From the NCBI RefSeq assembly GCF_001904745.1, contig NZ_MRCD01000064.1, positions 1 through 54,183 on the forward strand: DNA of 54,183 nucleotides. The letters run 5' to 3'. A program made the position numbers and the translations under genes. A model generated the notes under the pieces. The model was not told the origin of the DNA and searched no databases. It worked only from the letters and a program-made list of their open reading frames with translations. The stretch is from Calothrix sp. HK-06 (GTDB lineage Bacteria > Cyanobacteriota > Cyanobacteriia > Cyanobacteriales > Nostocaceae). The first letter of the stretch is position 1, and each line of letters starts with the position of its first letter. Shown in pieces: positions 1 to 7,688 of the stretch.

Positions 1-40
1 ATAAAACGTTGATTTTTCGTACAGAAGCCCGGTTTCTTTA

Positions 41-71
41 AGCTTATTGAGAATACTGCAAGATGTGAGTT
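41..71 (+). repeat. Direct repeat, copy 1 (second copy at 3169-3199)
   Basis: This 31-base stretch matches 3169-3199 at 28 of 31 positions in the same orientation. The two copies flank the CHAT-TPR gene and the pseudogene beside it. A GCCCGGTTTC half-palindrome, of the type seen near 25.2 kb and at the window end, lies just upstream (about 27-37). Confidence 0.6.
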
Positions 72-76
72 ACAAG

Positions 77-2617
77 TTAACGCCAATTACCTACTAAAAC
101 GAATCCAGACCAATAGTAAGGATGTTTGTATTGAGATGAGTTTAATAAAGATAATTGACTTTTACGTAATGCTTCGGCTTTAGTTATACCAGGTTGAGTA
201 AAATTGCGGTAAAACTCTGTAATAAGTTGTGATGTAGAATCATCTTGTACTGACCAAAGCGTTGCTAATGTACTTCTGGCGCCAGAGCGTATAGCAACTC
301 CTGCTAATCCCAAAGCTGCTCGGTCATCACCTTTGGCAGTTTGACAAGCACTTAAAACTAACAATTCAATTGGTTTACGAAGTCGTAAAGCAGCGTTTTT
401 ACCTTGTCCTCTCAGCACCTGGTCTAACTCTTTAACTTTAATACGACTGTCCCAAGTCAACAGAAAAGTATCTTCAGCTTTTGAACTAAATTGCCCGTGG
501 GTTGCAAGATGAACTATAGAATACGGTGAAGCTTCAACCTGCTTCTCAAAGTTAGCTGTTGTAAAATCTTGATTGAGTAAAGTTTTAGCCGAAACCTTAT
601 TCTTAACTTGTGCAATTTCTTTCTCAACACCAGGTAAAGCAGAAAAACCTTGTCGTGACTGCGCTAAACCTCCAGCAAACGCTGTTAATTGTTTTATGGT
701 TTGCGCGCGTGATTCTAAAAGCTGCAATCCTGGAGTTAGGGCAATATTATAACGCTCTACTATATATTGTTTACCATCGTGGAGAACAGCCATTGGTAAG
801 GAGCGCAAAAATCCATCAAGGACAAATACTAAAGTTTTAATACCTTGACGCTCCAGTTCTGCCATACCAGGACGTAGTAACCAATCATAAACTTTTTGTG
901 CAGCAGGTAATACTTCTTCTGGTAAAAAAAGAGGATTTAATGATTGCCGCAATTCCTCAAATACCTTCTCGGCTTCTTGCAATGATAAATTAGTACCATA
1001 ATGCTGTAAAGGTTTTCCAGGAATAGAAAGAACTACTTCTAAACGCCCCTCAAGAATAATAGGATATATTACTGCTGCTTTAGAGTCTATAGCATCAACT
1101 GGTTGAGCTTTATAAGTTAAGCACGCTTGACGAAAAAAGTTTTCTAACTCCGCAACTTGTAACCCCTCTATCAATTCTCTTGAACGTTGTAAGTGTTTTT
1201 GTCTTGTAGTTTCAGGCAAGCTATCTACATTTTGTAATAGTAACTGCACTAACTGCCGATATACAGGTTCTACTTCTTGCCTAAAGGAAAATTGCACATC
1301 AAAATTCACTCCTACCAAGTCTTGACGCAGCGACTGTAAAATATTAACTGCTTGGTCGTATGCTGTTATAGCTGATTGTAATTCCCCTTGCCTTGCTAGT
1401 ATTCGTCCTTGTTGCCAATAACTTGGCGCCGTAATATCTGTTGCCTGTATTGCAGTAGCTATAGAAAGTGCTTTTTCAGTCAATGAAAGTGCGTCTGACC
1501 ATTGCTGATTTTGTTCGTACAAGTGTCCTAACCCTCCTAAAGCATAAGCTTCTGCTCTAGAGTCTTGTAATGAGCGCGCTTGTTGCACCGATGTATATAA
1601 TACTTGTGCAGTCTTTGTCATTAATGATTTACCACTAATGATAGATGACAATTTCATCATGTTTTCTGCGAAGTTAACTTGAGCGTAAACAGTAGCGCGA
1701 CTTAGAGGCAAATTATAAAGATGCTTTTGAATTTGGGAAAGTAGCATTAGCGCTTTATCTGTTTGCTTGGTGCCAACAAAGATACTGAGTTGATTAAGTT
1801 CAGCTTCTACTCTTGTATAAGGATTTACTATTGCGTCAAGCGCTTTTTGGTAGAATTTTAACGCTGTTTCAGTATCCTCCATTGCAAGATACAAGTTTGC
1901 TAATCTAAAATTAGTTTCCCCGATATCAGGTGTCGAATTAAGCTTTTGGGCAATAGCTAAAGCTTCTTGCAAAACTACTTGGGACTTTTGCAAATTTCCC
2001 ATTAATTGTTCTGTAGCACCAAGACTATGTAACAAAGAGATTTTAAGCGTTGAGTCTTTTAAAACTGCCAAGTCTTGCGTTATCAACTCCAACACTGTTT
2101 GCGCGCGTCGATATACTCCTAAAGTTTGTAAAGCCTGAGCTTGGTTAATTTGTGCTAAAATAATCCCAGTTACATCTTTAAAAGAACGATAACGTTTCTC
2201 TGCTTGAATCCAAGTTAAAAGTGCTGCTTCTGAATTACCTGTTTTAAATTGAAAGCTTCCTTGGGTGTTAAGAACTTGGGCGTACAGTAACGAATCATTT
2301 ACTATTTTAAGAAGGTTTTGTGCAGTAGCTATAGCTTTTTGTGCAGCTTCCCATTTTCCTAAGTCTTGATAGACAATTGCAAGATAGTTATAAGTTAACG
2401 CTTGGTTACGTTGCTCTCCTGTTTGTTGAAATATTTTAACTGCTTGCTCCCAAGTTTGTGCTGATGCAGAAAATTTTCCTGCGTTATAAAGTAGTTTGCC
2501 TTGTTCAAGAAGTGGAAGTGAAGATTTTTGAAGCGGATATTCTGCTATGGCTGGTGATATAGTTACTATTACTAGAAAGGTCAGAAATATTAAGACTAAG
2601 CGATAATAAGTATTCAC
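77..2617 (-). CDS. Secreted TPR-CHAT domain protein
   Basis: The protein has 846 residues. A hydrophobic signal peptide (about residues 6-25, ending near AIAEYP) predicts export. Residues about 30-440 are helical tetratricopeptide repeats. The C-terminal third is a CHAT domain, a clan CD caspase-like fold, with the catalytic histidine in HLATHGQF (about residue 702), the cysteine in LSACQT (about 754) and the typical WSGFVLVGNW end. The His-Cys dyad is intact, so protease activity is plausible, although the substrate is unknown. TPR-CHAT proteins are common in filamentous cyanobacteria, often in stress or cell-death settings. The start chosen is GTG at 2615-2617, which gives a complete signal peptide. 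It is the last gene at the left edge, with no operon partner visible. Confidence 0.88.
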   Translation of the reverse strand: MNTYYRLVLIFLTFLVIVTISPAIAEYPLQKSSLPLLEQGKLLYNAGKFSASAQTWEQAVKIFQQTGEQRNQALTYNYLAIVYQDLGKWEAAQKAIATAQNLLKIVNDSLLYAQVLNTQGSFQFKTGNSEAALLTWIQAEKRYRSFKDVTGIILAQINQAQALQTLGVYRRAQTVLELITQDLAVLKDSTLKISLLHSLGATEQLMGNLQKSQVVLQEALAIAQKLNSTPDIGETNFRLANLYLAMEDTETALKFYQKALDAIVNPYTRVEAELNQLSIFVGTKQTDKALMLLSQIQKHLYNLPLSRATVYAQVNFAENMMKLSSIISGKSLMTKTAQVLYTSVQQARSLQDSRAEAYALGGLGHLYEQNQQWSDALSLTEKALSIATAIQATDITAPSYWQQGRILARQGELQSAITAYDQAVNILQSLRQDLVGVNFDVQFSFRQEVEPVYRQLVQLLLQNVDSLPETTRQKHLQRSRELIEGLQVAELENFFRQACLTYKAQPVDAIDSKAAVIYPIILEGRLEVVLSIPGKPLQHYGTNLSLQEAEKVFEELRQSLNPLFLPEEVLPAAQKVYDWLLRPGMAELERQGIKTLVFVLDGFLRSLPMAVLHDGKQYIVERYNIALTPGLQLLESRAQTIKQLTAFAGGLAQSRQGFSALPGVEKEIAQVKNKVSAKTLLNQDFTTANFEKQVEASPYSIVHLATHGQFSSKAEDTFLLTWDSRIKVKELDQVLRGQGKNAALRLRKPIELLVLSACQTAKGDDRAALGLAGVAIRSGARSTLATLWSVQDDSTSQLITEFYRNFTQPGITKAEALRKSQLSLLNSSQYKHPYYWSGFVLVGNWR

Positions 2618-2759
2618 AGATTTTATTTAATAGGTTTTAATAGACTTATTAATTATAAAATACTGCGTGAAGGCTTGGACTTTGAACAAAAAGTAATTAT
2701 TCGTACATTAGCAATAAGAACTATGTTTGAAATAACGTTACTTATATTTTTCAGCTTCT

Positions 2760-2986
2760 TCAATTAAATCGGTGTTTACCAAGAAGCAAGGTATCTATAG
2801 CTCGTTGCAACGCTTGAATATTAGCTCGTGTTGCGACTTGTTCGACTGTTACAAGGTAAGCTTTAATACCTGTTTTACCAAGATGTTCGTACAAGCGTGA
2901 GCTTTGAGATAAAAAGCTACATCTTGAATTTCTTCGTGTATAGGATACACGAACACATGCTTTTTTTCAAAGTCCAAAATTTTGAA
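2760..2986 (-). pseudogene. Frameshifted remnant of an unidentified gene
   Basis: Two adjacent minus-strand frames read as ordinary protein. The upstream frame gives ILDFEKKHVFVYP followed by HEEIQDVAFYLKAH. After a shift near 2895 the other frame gives RLYEHLGKTGIKAYLV, then TRANIQALQRAIDTLLLGK, then HRFN and a stop at 2760-2762. Neither frame is open far enough to be a gene alone. I do not recognise the family. The rest of the 2618-3706 gap holds a direct repeat, a small inverted-repeat element and AT-rich sequence. Confidence 0.5.
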
Positions 2987-3168
2987 CTATTGTAACGTTT
3001 TTGAATATAGCTATCAAGCGGTAAAAATTAGGGTTAACTAAAGATAATTTTGATTGACTTTAGTAGATGTTAGATGTAGAGACACCCTTATCTGACATCT
3101 TACACCTTGGGCATACAAAAAATAACATGATTAAACCTTTATTTTCCGTAAAAATTCCGCTTTGTTTG

Positions 3169-3199
3169 AGCTTGTTGAGAATGCTGCAAGATGTCAGTT
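3169..3199 (+). repeat. Direct repeat, copy 2
   Basis: It matches 41-71 at 28 of 31 bases. It lies inside a short spurious open frame (3067-3336) that appears to be repeat-derived. Confidence 0.6.
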
Positions 3200-3571
3200 C
3201 TTCTGTATCTAAAATTTGTAATACTGCAAAAAATAATTATCTAAATATCTACAATATGTTTGCTAAAAATATGATTGCAAAAAATACTTTTGCAGTCAAA
3301 ATTTTCAGTCAAAAAAATATTGAATCTGTCTGCTAGACGTTGAGCTTAGAGTCTTTATACATCAAGCCTTTAATTTAAAAATCCGATGTGGAAAAAAGGA
3401 CACAGTTTTTAAATACTCTAGAAAGTATAGCGATTATTTATCTTATACGAAAAAGCCTTAATTCTATAAGTATTGACGCTACGTTATGACTCCGAAATCT
3501 GGCAAAGTATTGTATGTAGAGAAGCATTTATTTTTTTTAATGCTGAAACAAATCTCAAGCATTCAAAAAAA

Positions 3572-3692
3572 CTAGAGCGGCAAAACTAACTTGAGAGGTT
3601 AAATTAAAGGCTTAGTTACGTAGGCGCCGTGAGGAATATCAAACGAGTTTATTATGCTTCCAACCTATATCTAGCAAGTTTTGCCACTCTAG
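3572..3692. repeat. MITE-like element with terminal inverted repeats
   Basis: The left end CTAGAGCGGCAAAACTA and the reverse complement of the right end, CTAGAGTGGCAAAACTT, agree at 15 of 17 positions. They enclose about 121 bp with no coding sequence. A GGCGCC hexamer lies near the middle. The right end followed by an A run sits just downstream of the outer-membrane protein gene (minus strand) and could also act in its 3' region. Confidence 0.5.
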
Positions 3693-3706
3693 AAAAAAAT
3701 AATTAT

Positions 3707-4330
3707 TTACAACCCGTTAAAGTTGTAACCGACACCCAGAACTAATCCGACATCAGTCTCGCTTAAAAAGGCAGCATTTACAGTTGCATTTGCAGTGAAG
3801 TTACTACTTAAGGGTACGTCAACACCACCTGTTAATAACAAGCCAACATCAGCATCTTCGCTGGTTTCTATTGCCACACCTGCTCCAACAAAAGGTGCTA
3901 TCGCCAATGTATCTTCAAAAGCATCTGCGGTGCGTGGAGTTAGGTCATATGTTAGGGGAACCAAAACTACAGGGTCATCCCCAATGACTACAGAAGGTCG
4001 TGCAGAAAATGTATTCGTCAATCCAATTTTACTAATTACAGTAAAGTTTGTATCACCTAACGCTGAATCTCCACCCAAACCAATATTACCTGCAACTCCG
4101 ATATAACTAGACACCCCACGTGTTGGACGACCTGGGTCAATGGTTTGTGCTACTTGAGTTTGTGTTACTTGTTGTACAGGCGCCTGTTTAGTATTATTTG
4201 AAGGTTGACCAACTAAATCTGCTGCACTAGTTGAAATAGTAGCGCTTGGGGTTTCTGCTTTAGCTGCCAAGGAACTTCCAAACACTGACATAGAAGCAAG
4301 AACTAATAATACAGAAAGCCGTTGCAACAT
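3707..4330 (-). CDS. Exported outer-membrane beta-barrel-like protein
   Basis: The protein has 207 residues. A clear signal peptide ends near SLAAKAETPS. After a low-complexity Ser/Thr/Gln linker (about residues 26-70), residues about 72-207 alternate hydrophobic and polar positions rich in Gly, Val, Thr and Ser (IGVAGNIGLGG, then VLGVGYNFNGL at the end), as expected for an outer-membrane barrel of about eight strands. The start ATG at 4328-4330 is preceded by a good AGGAG ribosome site. The specific function is unknown. Small barrel proteins of this kind occur widely in cyanobacteria, and a porin-like or structural role is only an inference. Confidence 0.7.
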   Translation of the reverse strand: MLQRLSVLLVLASMSVFGSSLAAKAETPSATISTSAADLVGQPSNNTKQAPVQQVTQTQVAQTIDPGRPTRGVSSYIGVAGNIGLGGDSALGDTNFTVISKIGLTNTFSARPSVVIGDDPVVLVPLTYDLTPRTADAFEDTLAIAPFVGAGVAIETSEDADVGLLLTGGVDVPLSSNFTANATVNAAFLSETDVGLVLGVGYNFNGL

Positions 4331-4589
4331 AAATATATTCTCCTAAATAGTTGTGCGACAAAAATATAAGCCCCCGCTTGTATGGCCGAGAACTGTGTAC
4401 TAATTACTATATAAACTCAAAAATTTGCTTAATAAATCTTTAAAATGGCAGATATTTGACTTAAAACTTTTATTACTAGCTGTATACTTAATTAGCTAAA
4501 ATTTTTAATATAATATTTGTAATTGTTGAAACATGACTTTTTTCCTAGTCCAATAGATATAGGCAACGGATAGTTTGTAATCAATAACT

Positions 4590-4619
4590 CATCCGTTACA
4601 TCTGTTACATCCGTTGCCT
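4590..4619. repeat. GCAACGGATGTAAC-type repeat overlapping a stop codon
   Basis: On the minus strand this reads GGCAACGGATGTAACAGATG and continues with another TAACGGATG unit. It is the same family as copies at 20606, 26760, 36216 and 43520. The TAA inside the first unit is the stop of the M48 peptidase gene. Confidence 0.7.
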
Positions 4620-6470
4620 GTGTTTGTTTAAGAATGGGGGGATAGGACAATCTAGGGTCATTGCAACCGCGCGTAGCAAGTCAGCTTCTTGACTCGTTAC
4701 TTTATTGTCTGTCAAAACTGTGTGCGCGCAAGCATCGACAACTGCTTGTTTAAGCTTACCGTTGGCAAGTCGTAGACGTTCAAGGCTTTTTTTAAGTTCC
4801 GCAAAATTACAGCTAACAAGTGTATTAGGTTTTTCGAGTTCACTTTGATTGGGTAGTCTATAAATTCCTGAACGAAATGCATATGTTGCCGTATCTATAT
4901 TAGAGTCACCAATTCGTGCTATTACTGATAGTACTAGTAAACAATCATTCCAAACGTCTTCGATTGAATTAATTTGTCTTGTCATCATATCGAAATTTAG
5001 GGGTGATTGTAAGCGATGCCACAGTACTAACTGTAATATAAAATCCCATAATTCTAGTCTACCGCTTGCTTTCGCTAAACCTTGAACCGTTTTACATACC
5101 CTTTGGCATTCAACAGTGGGTAGTTGTCGTAATGCTGGTATAGTTAAATCTACTAAGGGTAAACGAATGTTTTCATTTAATAGCCTGATTTTGATATTTA
5201 TTGTTAGGGTTTTTTCTACTATATTTTCTGGTTGTACTTGTCGCAGCCACTCTATTTGACTTTTTTGGTGAGCATCTGTAGTACTTAAAGCGAGTGCAAA
5301 TAAAATTGCCATTGCACTAGTAGTATCTCGAACTTCTGCGCGTAACGATTCTGGTAACTGTGCGAGTAAACCTTGAGCATGAGCTAAATTTTCTGGCGCC
5401 ACTGTTCCGACTTTGGCAACAACTTGAGATGGAGTAGTTGGTGTACTGCTCGCAAACCCCATAGTTAAAGAGTCTTGTGTTGCAAAATTACTTCTGGGTG
5501 TTCTAGCTGGCGCCTGTTTGACTTTCACTCCACGAACACGACGAATGCGTTCTTCAATTGATGGATGAGTTGCGAGCATTTCTTCCCAAAAGTAAATATT
5601 CGTGACTTTGCCGAAGAACATATGACTAGCAGCTTCAGCATGAGGTGAAATTAATCGTGTATCCATTCTTTGCAGCTTTTCCAAGGCGCCTGCGATAGCA
5701 TCTGGGTTACGGGTAAACTGTACAGAAGAAGCATCAGCAAGAAACTCTCTTTGCCGAGAAACAGCAGCTTTAATTAGGCGCCCACACAATAAACCAATAC
5801 CACCAATCGCCATTAGTATCAATCCTAACGCCCACAGAGGCATACCTTTATCGCGCGAACCACCACGAGTACGGAGTAACAACTCACCAGCGATGTAAAT
5901 AAATAAAATCCCGTGTAACAAGCCTACTAACCGCAAATTTATCCCCATATCACCATTTAAAATATGGCTAAATTCATGCCCAATTACACCTTGTAACTCA
6001 TCACGGTCAAAGCTATCCAAACAACCCTGAGTAACACCAATTACAGCATCATTGACTGTAAACCCAGCAGCAAACGCATTAATACTATATTCTTTATCCA
6101 GAACATAAACAGGTGGAACGGGAATACCCGATGCAATCGCCATTTCCTCAACAATATTCAATAGCTGACGCTCGCGTTCATTCGCCATGTCATCGAAAAT
6201 TTCGCGTCCACCTAATTGTTCGGCGATAACCCAACCACCTTCACGCAAACAAATAATTTTATAAGCACTCCCAAGTCCAATAGCAACAGTTGTTACACTT
6301 GCAACCACGAGAAACAACTGAGGATGCCACCAAACACGCGGCGCCAGACGAAAGAAAAACAACATGGCAATATAAACTGCCACAATCATAATAAAAATAG
6401 ACACACCAAAGAACACAAATAACTGCTGAGTATTTTGGCGTGCCTTATCCTGATTTTCAAAAAAATTCAT
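4605..6470 (-). CDS. M48 family (HtpX-like) membrane zinc metallopeptidase
   Basis: The protein has 621 residues. Two N-terminal membrane segments (about 20-45 and 52-73) precede an M48 peptidase domain. The zinc-binding HEFSH lies in GVIGHEFSHILNGDMG near residue 164, and the third ligand is probably the Glu of REFLADASSVQFTRNP. Two more hydrophobic segments follow HEFSH, as in HtpX. The 300-residue C-terminal extension beyond the family core ends in a helical region (DNKVTSQEADLLRAVA) that resembles TerB-type helices; that comparison is an inference. The last residues, RQRM and stop, are encoded by a dispersed repeat. It is transcribed six bases after lemA, a pairing seen widely in bacteria, which suggests joint membrane quality control. 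Confidence 0.9.
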   Translation of the reverse strand: MNFFENQDKARQNTQQLFVFFGVSIFIMIVAVYIAMLFFFRLAPRVWWHPQLFLVVASVTTVAIGLGSAYKIICLREGGWVIAEQLGGREIFDDMANERERQLLNIVEEMAIASGIPVPPVYVLDKEYSINAFAAGFTVNDAVIGVTQGCLDSFDRDELQGVIGHEFSHILNGDMGINLRLVGLLHGILFIYIAGELLLRTRGGSRDKGMPLWALGLILMAIGGIGLLCGRLIKAAVSRQREFLADASSVQFTRNPDAIAGALEKLQRMDTRLISPHAEAASHMFFGKVTNIYFWEEMLATHPSIEERIRRVRGVKVKQAPARTPRSNFATQDSLTMGFASSTPTTPSQVVAKVGTVAPENLAHAQGLLAQLPESLRAEVRDTTSAMAILFALALSTTDAHQKSQIEWLRQVQPENIVEKTLTINIKIRLLNENIRLPLVDLTIPALRQLPTVECQRVCKTVQGLAKASGRLELWDFILQLVLWHRLQSPLNFDMMTRQINSIEDVWNDCLLVLSVIARIGDSNIDTATYAFRSGIYRLPNQSELEKPNTLVSCNFAELKKSLERLRLANGKLKQAVVDACAHTVLTDNKVTSQEADLLRAVAMTLDCPIPPFLNKHRQRM

Positions 6471-6476
6471 AGCAAC

Positions 6477-7064
6477 TTAAAAAGATACGCGCGGAACATT
6501 TCTAACTTCGGGAGCAACTTCTTCTAATAAATTTGCAGAAGCAAAGTTAAACGAATCTGCAATTAAATTACTAGGAAAAACTTCGCGCTTAGTGTTATAC
6601 AAAGTCACTGCATCATTAAAAGCTTGACGTGCAAAAGCAACGCGGTTTTCTGTAGAAGAAAGCTCTTCCATAACATGTGCCATCGTTTGGTCTGCTTTGA
6701 GTTCAGGATAAGACTCAGTAATTACCATCAATCTACCCAAGGCGCCTGTTAGTGCAGCTTCCGCACTACCCAATTGTTGCATCGCTTCAGGGTCTCCGGG
6801 GTTACGCGCCGCATTACCACTAGCATTTATAGCAGAATTACGAGCATTAATTACAGCTTCAAGGGTTTCGCGTTCATGCTTAATATATCCTTTCGCTGTC
6901 TCCACCAAATTTGGAATTAAATCATAACGACGCTGCAACTGAACATCAATTTGAGAATAAGCATTTTTATAGCGATTCCGAAACTTCACCAAATCGTTAT
7001 AACAATTAATGAATATAACAGCAGCAGTTGCAAGTACAACAAGCAAAAAAATTATTAATCCCAT
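6477..7064 (-). CDS. lemA: LemA family protein
   Basis: The protein has 195 residues. One N-terminal membrane helix (about residues 2-22) is followed by the long helical LemA domain, with the family hallmarks YSQIDVQLQRRYDLIPNLVE near residues 37-56 and the FPSNLIADSFNF segment near the end. LemA proteins are membrane-anchored coiled helical bundles of unclear biochemical role that often accompany M48 peptidases or TPM-domain proteins. Here lemA is the first gene of a two-gene unit, six bases ahead of the M48 peptidase. The ATG lies at 7062-7064. Confidence 0.92.
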   Translation of the reverse strand: MGLIIFLLVVLATAAVIFINCYNDLVKFRNRYKNAYSQIDVQLQRRYDLIPNLVETAKGYIKHERETLEAVINARNSAINASGNAARNPGDPEAMQQLGSAEAALTGALGRLMVITESYPELKADQTMAHVMEELSSTENRVAFARQAFNDAVTLYNTKREVFPSNLIADSFNFASANLLEEVAPEVRNVPRVSF

Positions 7065-7688
7065 ATATACCTGATAAACTAAAAGAGTTTTTTATTACAG
7101 AGCCGTGGCGCCGTTTGTAACAAATTCTACCTCAGTAAAAGCTATCTGTCGCCTGTAAAAACAATTACGTAAATATACCAAACTGGCAACGGATGATAAA
7201 CGGTGAGACCACTTGGCGGTGAGATGTACTTGTATTTATTATTCCGATGATAAAACAGTAATCATTGAAATCAGCCGAAGTTTACTAAAACCTTAAAAGT
7301 AACAACTAAACGTTCGCCTTGTTCGGTTTAACGTACTTATTGTTTCGGTTATTACGACAAGATAGCAAGAAATCAAGTTTATCAATAATATTACTAATAA
7401 AATCGCAAGAAAGTTCATAAATTCTTACAAATGTAACTTTTAAACAATTGCAATTAAAGCCGAAATGCTGTAGTTTAACTTTGTATGTGGTTATTGCATC
7501 TACGTGTGTTGTTAAAATTGCTGCCGATTATATTACGTGTTTCTGAAGGCTAGAGACTGATTTTTAAAGAAGAAGCTATTTAGTTAAGAACTACAATACT
7601 TTGTTCTACTGAACTGTGTACGCACCCCGTTAACAGTTCGGTTTTATACATTTTTTAGGTTCTCATTGTACGAAAGGTAAGAGAAAAG
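7065..7688. other. Intergenic gap between divergent genes, no gene seen
   Basis: This 624-bp AT-rich stretch separates lemA (minus) from the helicase (plus), so both promoters should lie here. I found no convincing open frame. A fragment of the CAACGGAT repeat occurs near 7187-7203, and there is one GGCGCC near 7106. The helicase has AAGGTAAGAG as a possible ribosome site before its ATG. Confidence 0.5.

Noticed and set aside
3067-3336. Open frame of 89 codons on the plus strand
   Set aside because: It overlaps a direct repeat and AT-rich sequence, has no ribosome site and reads as low-quality protein.
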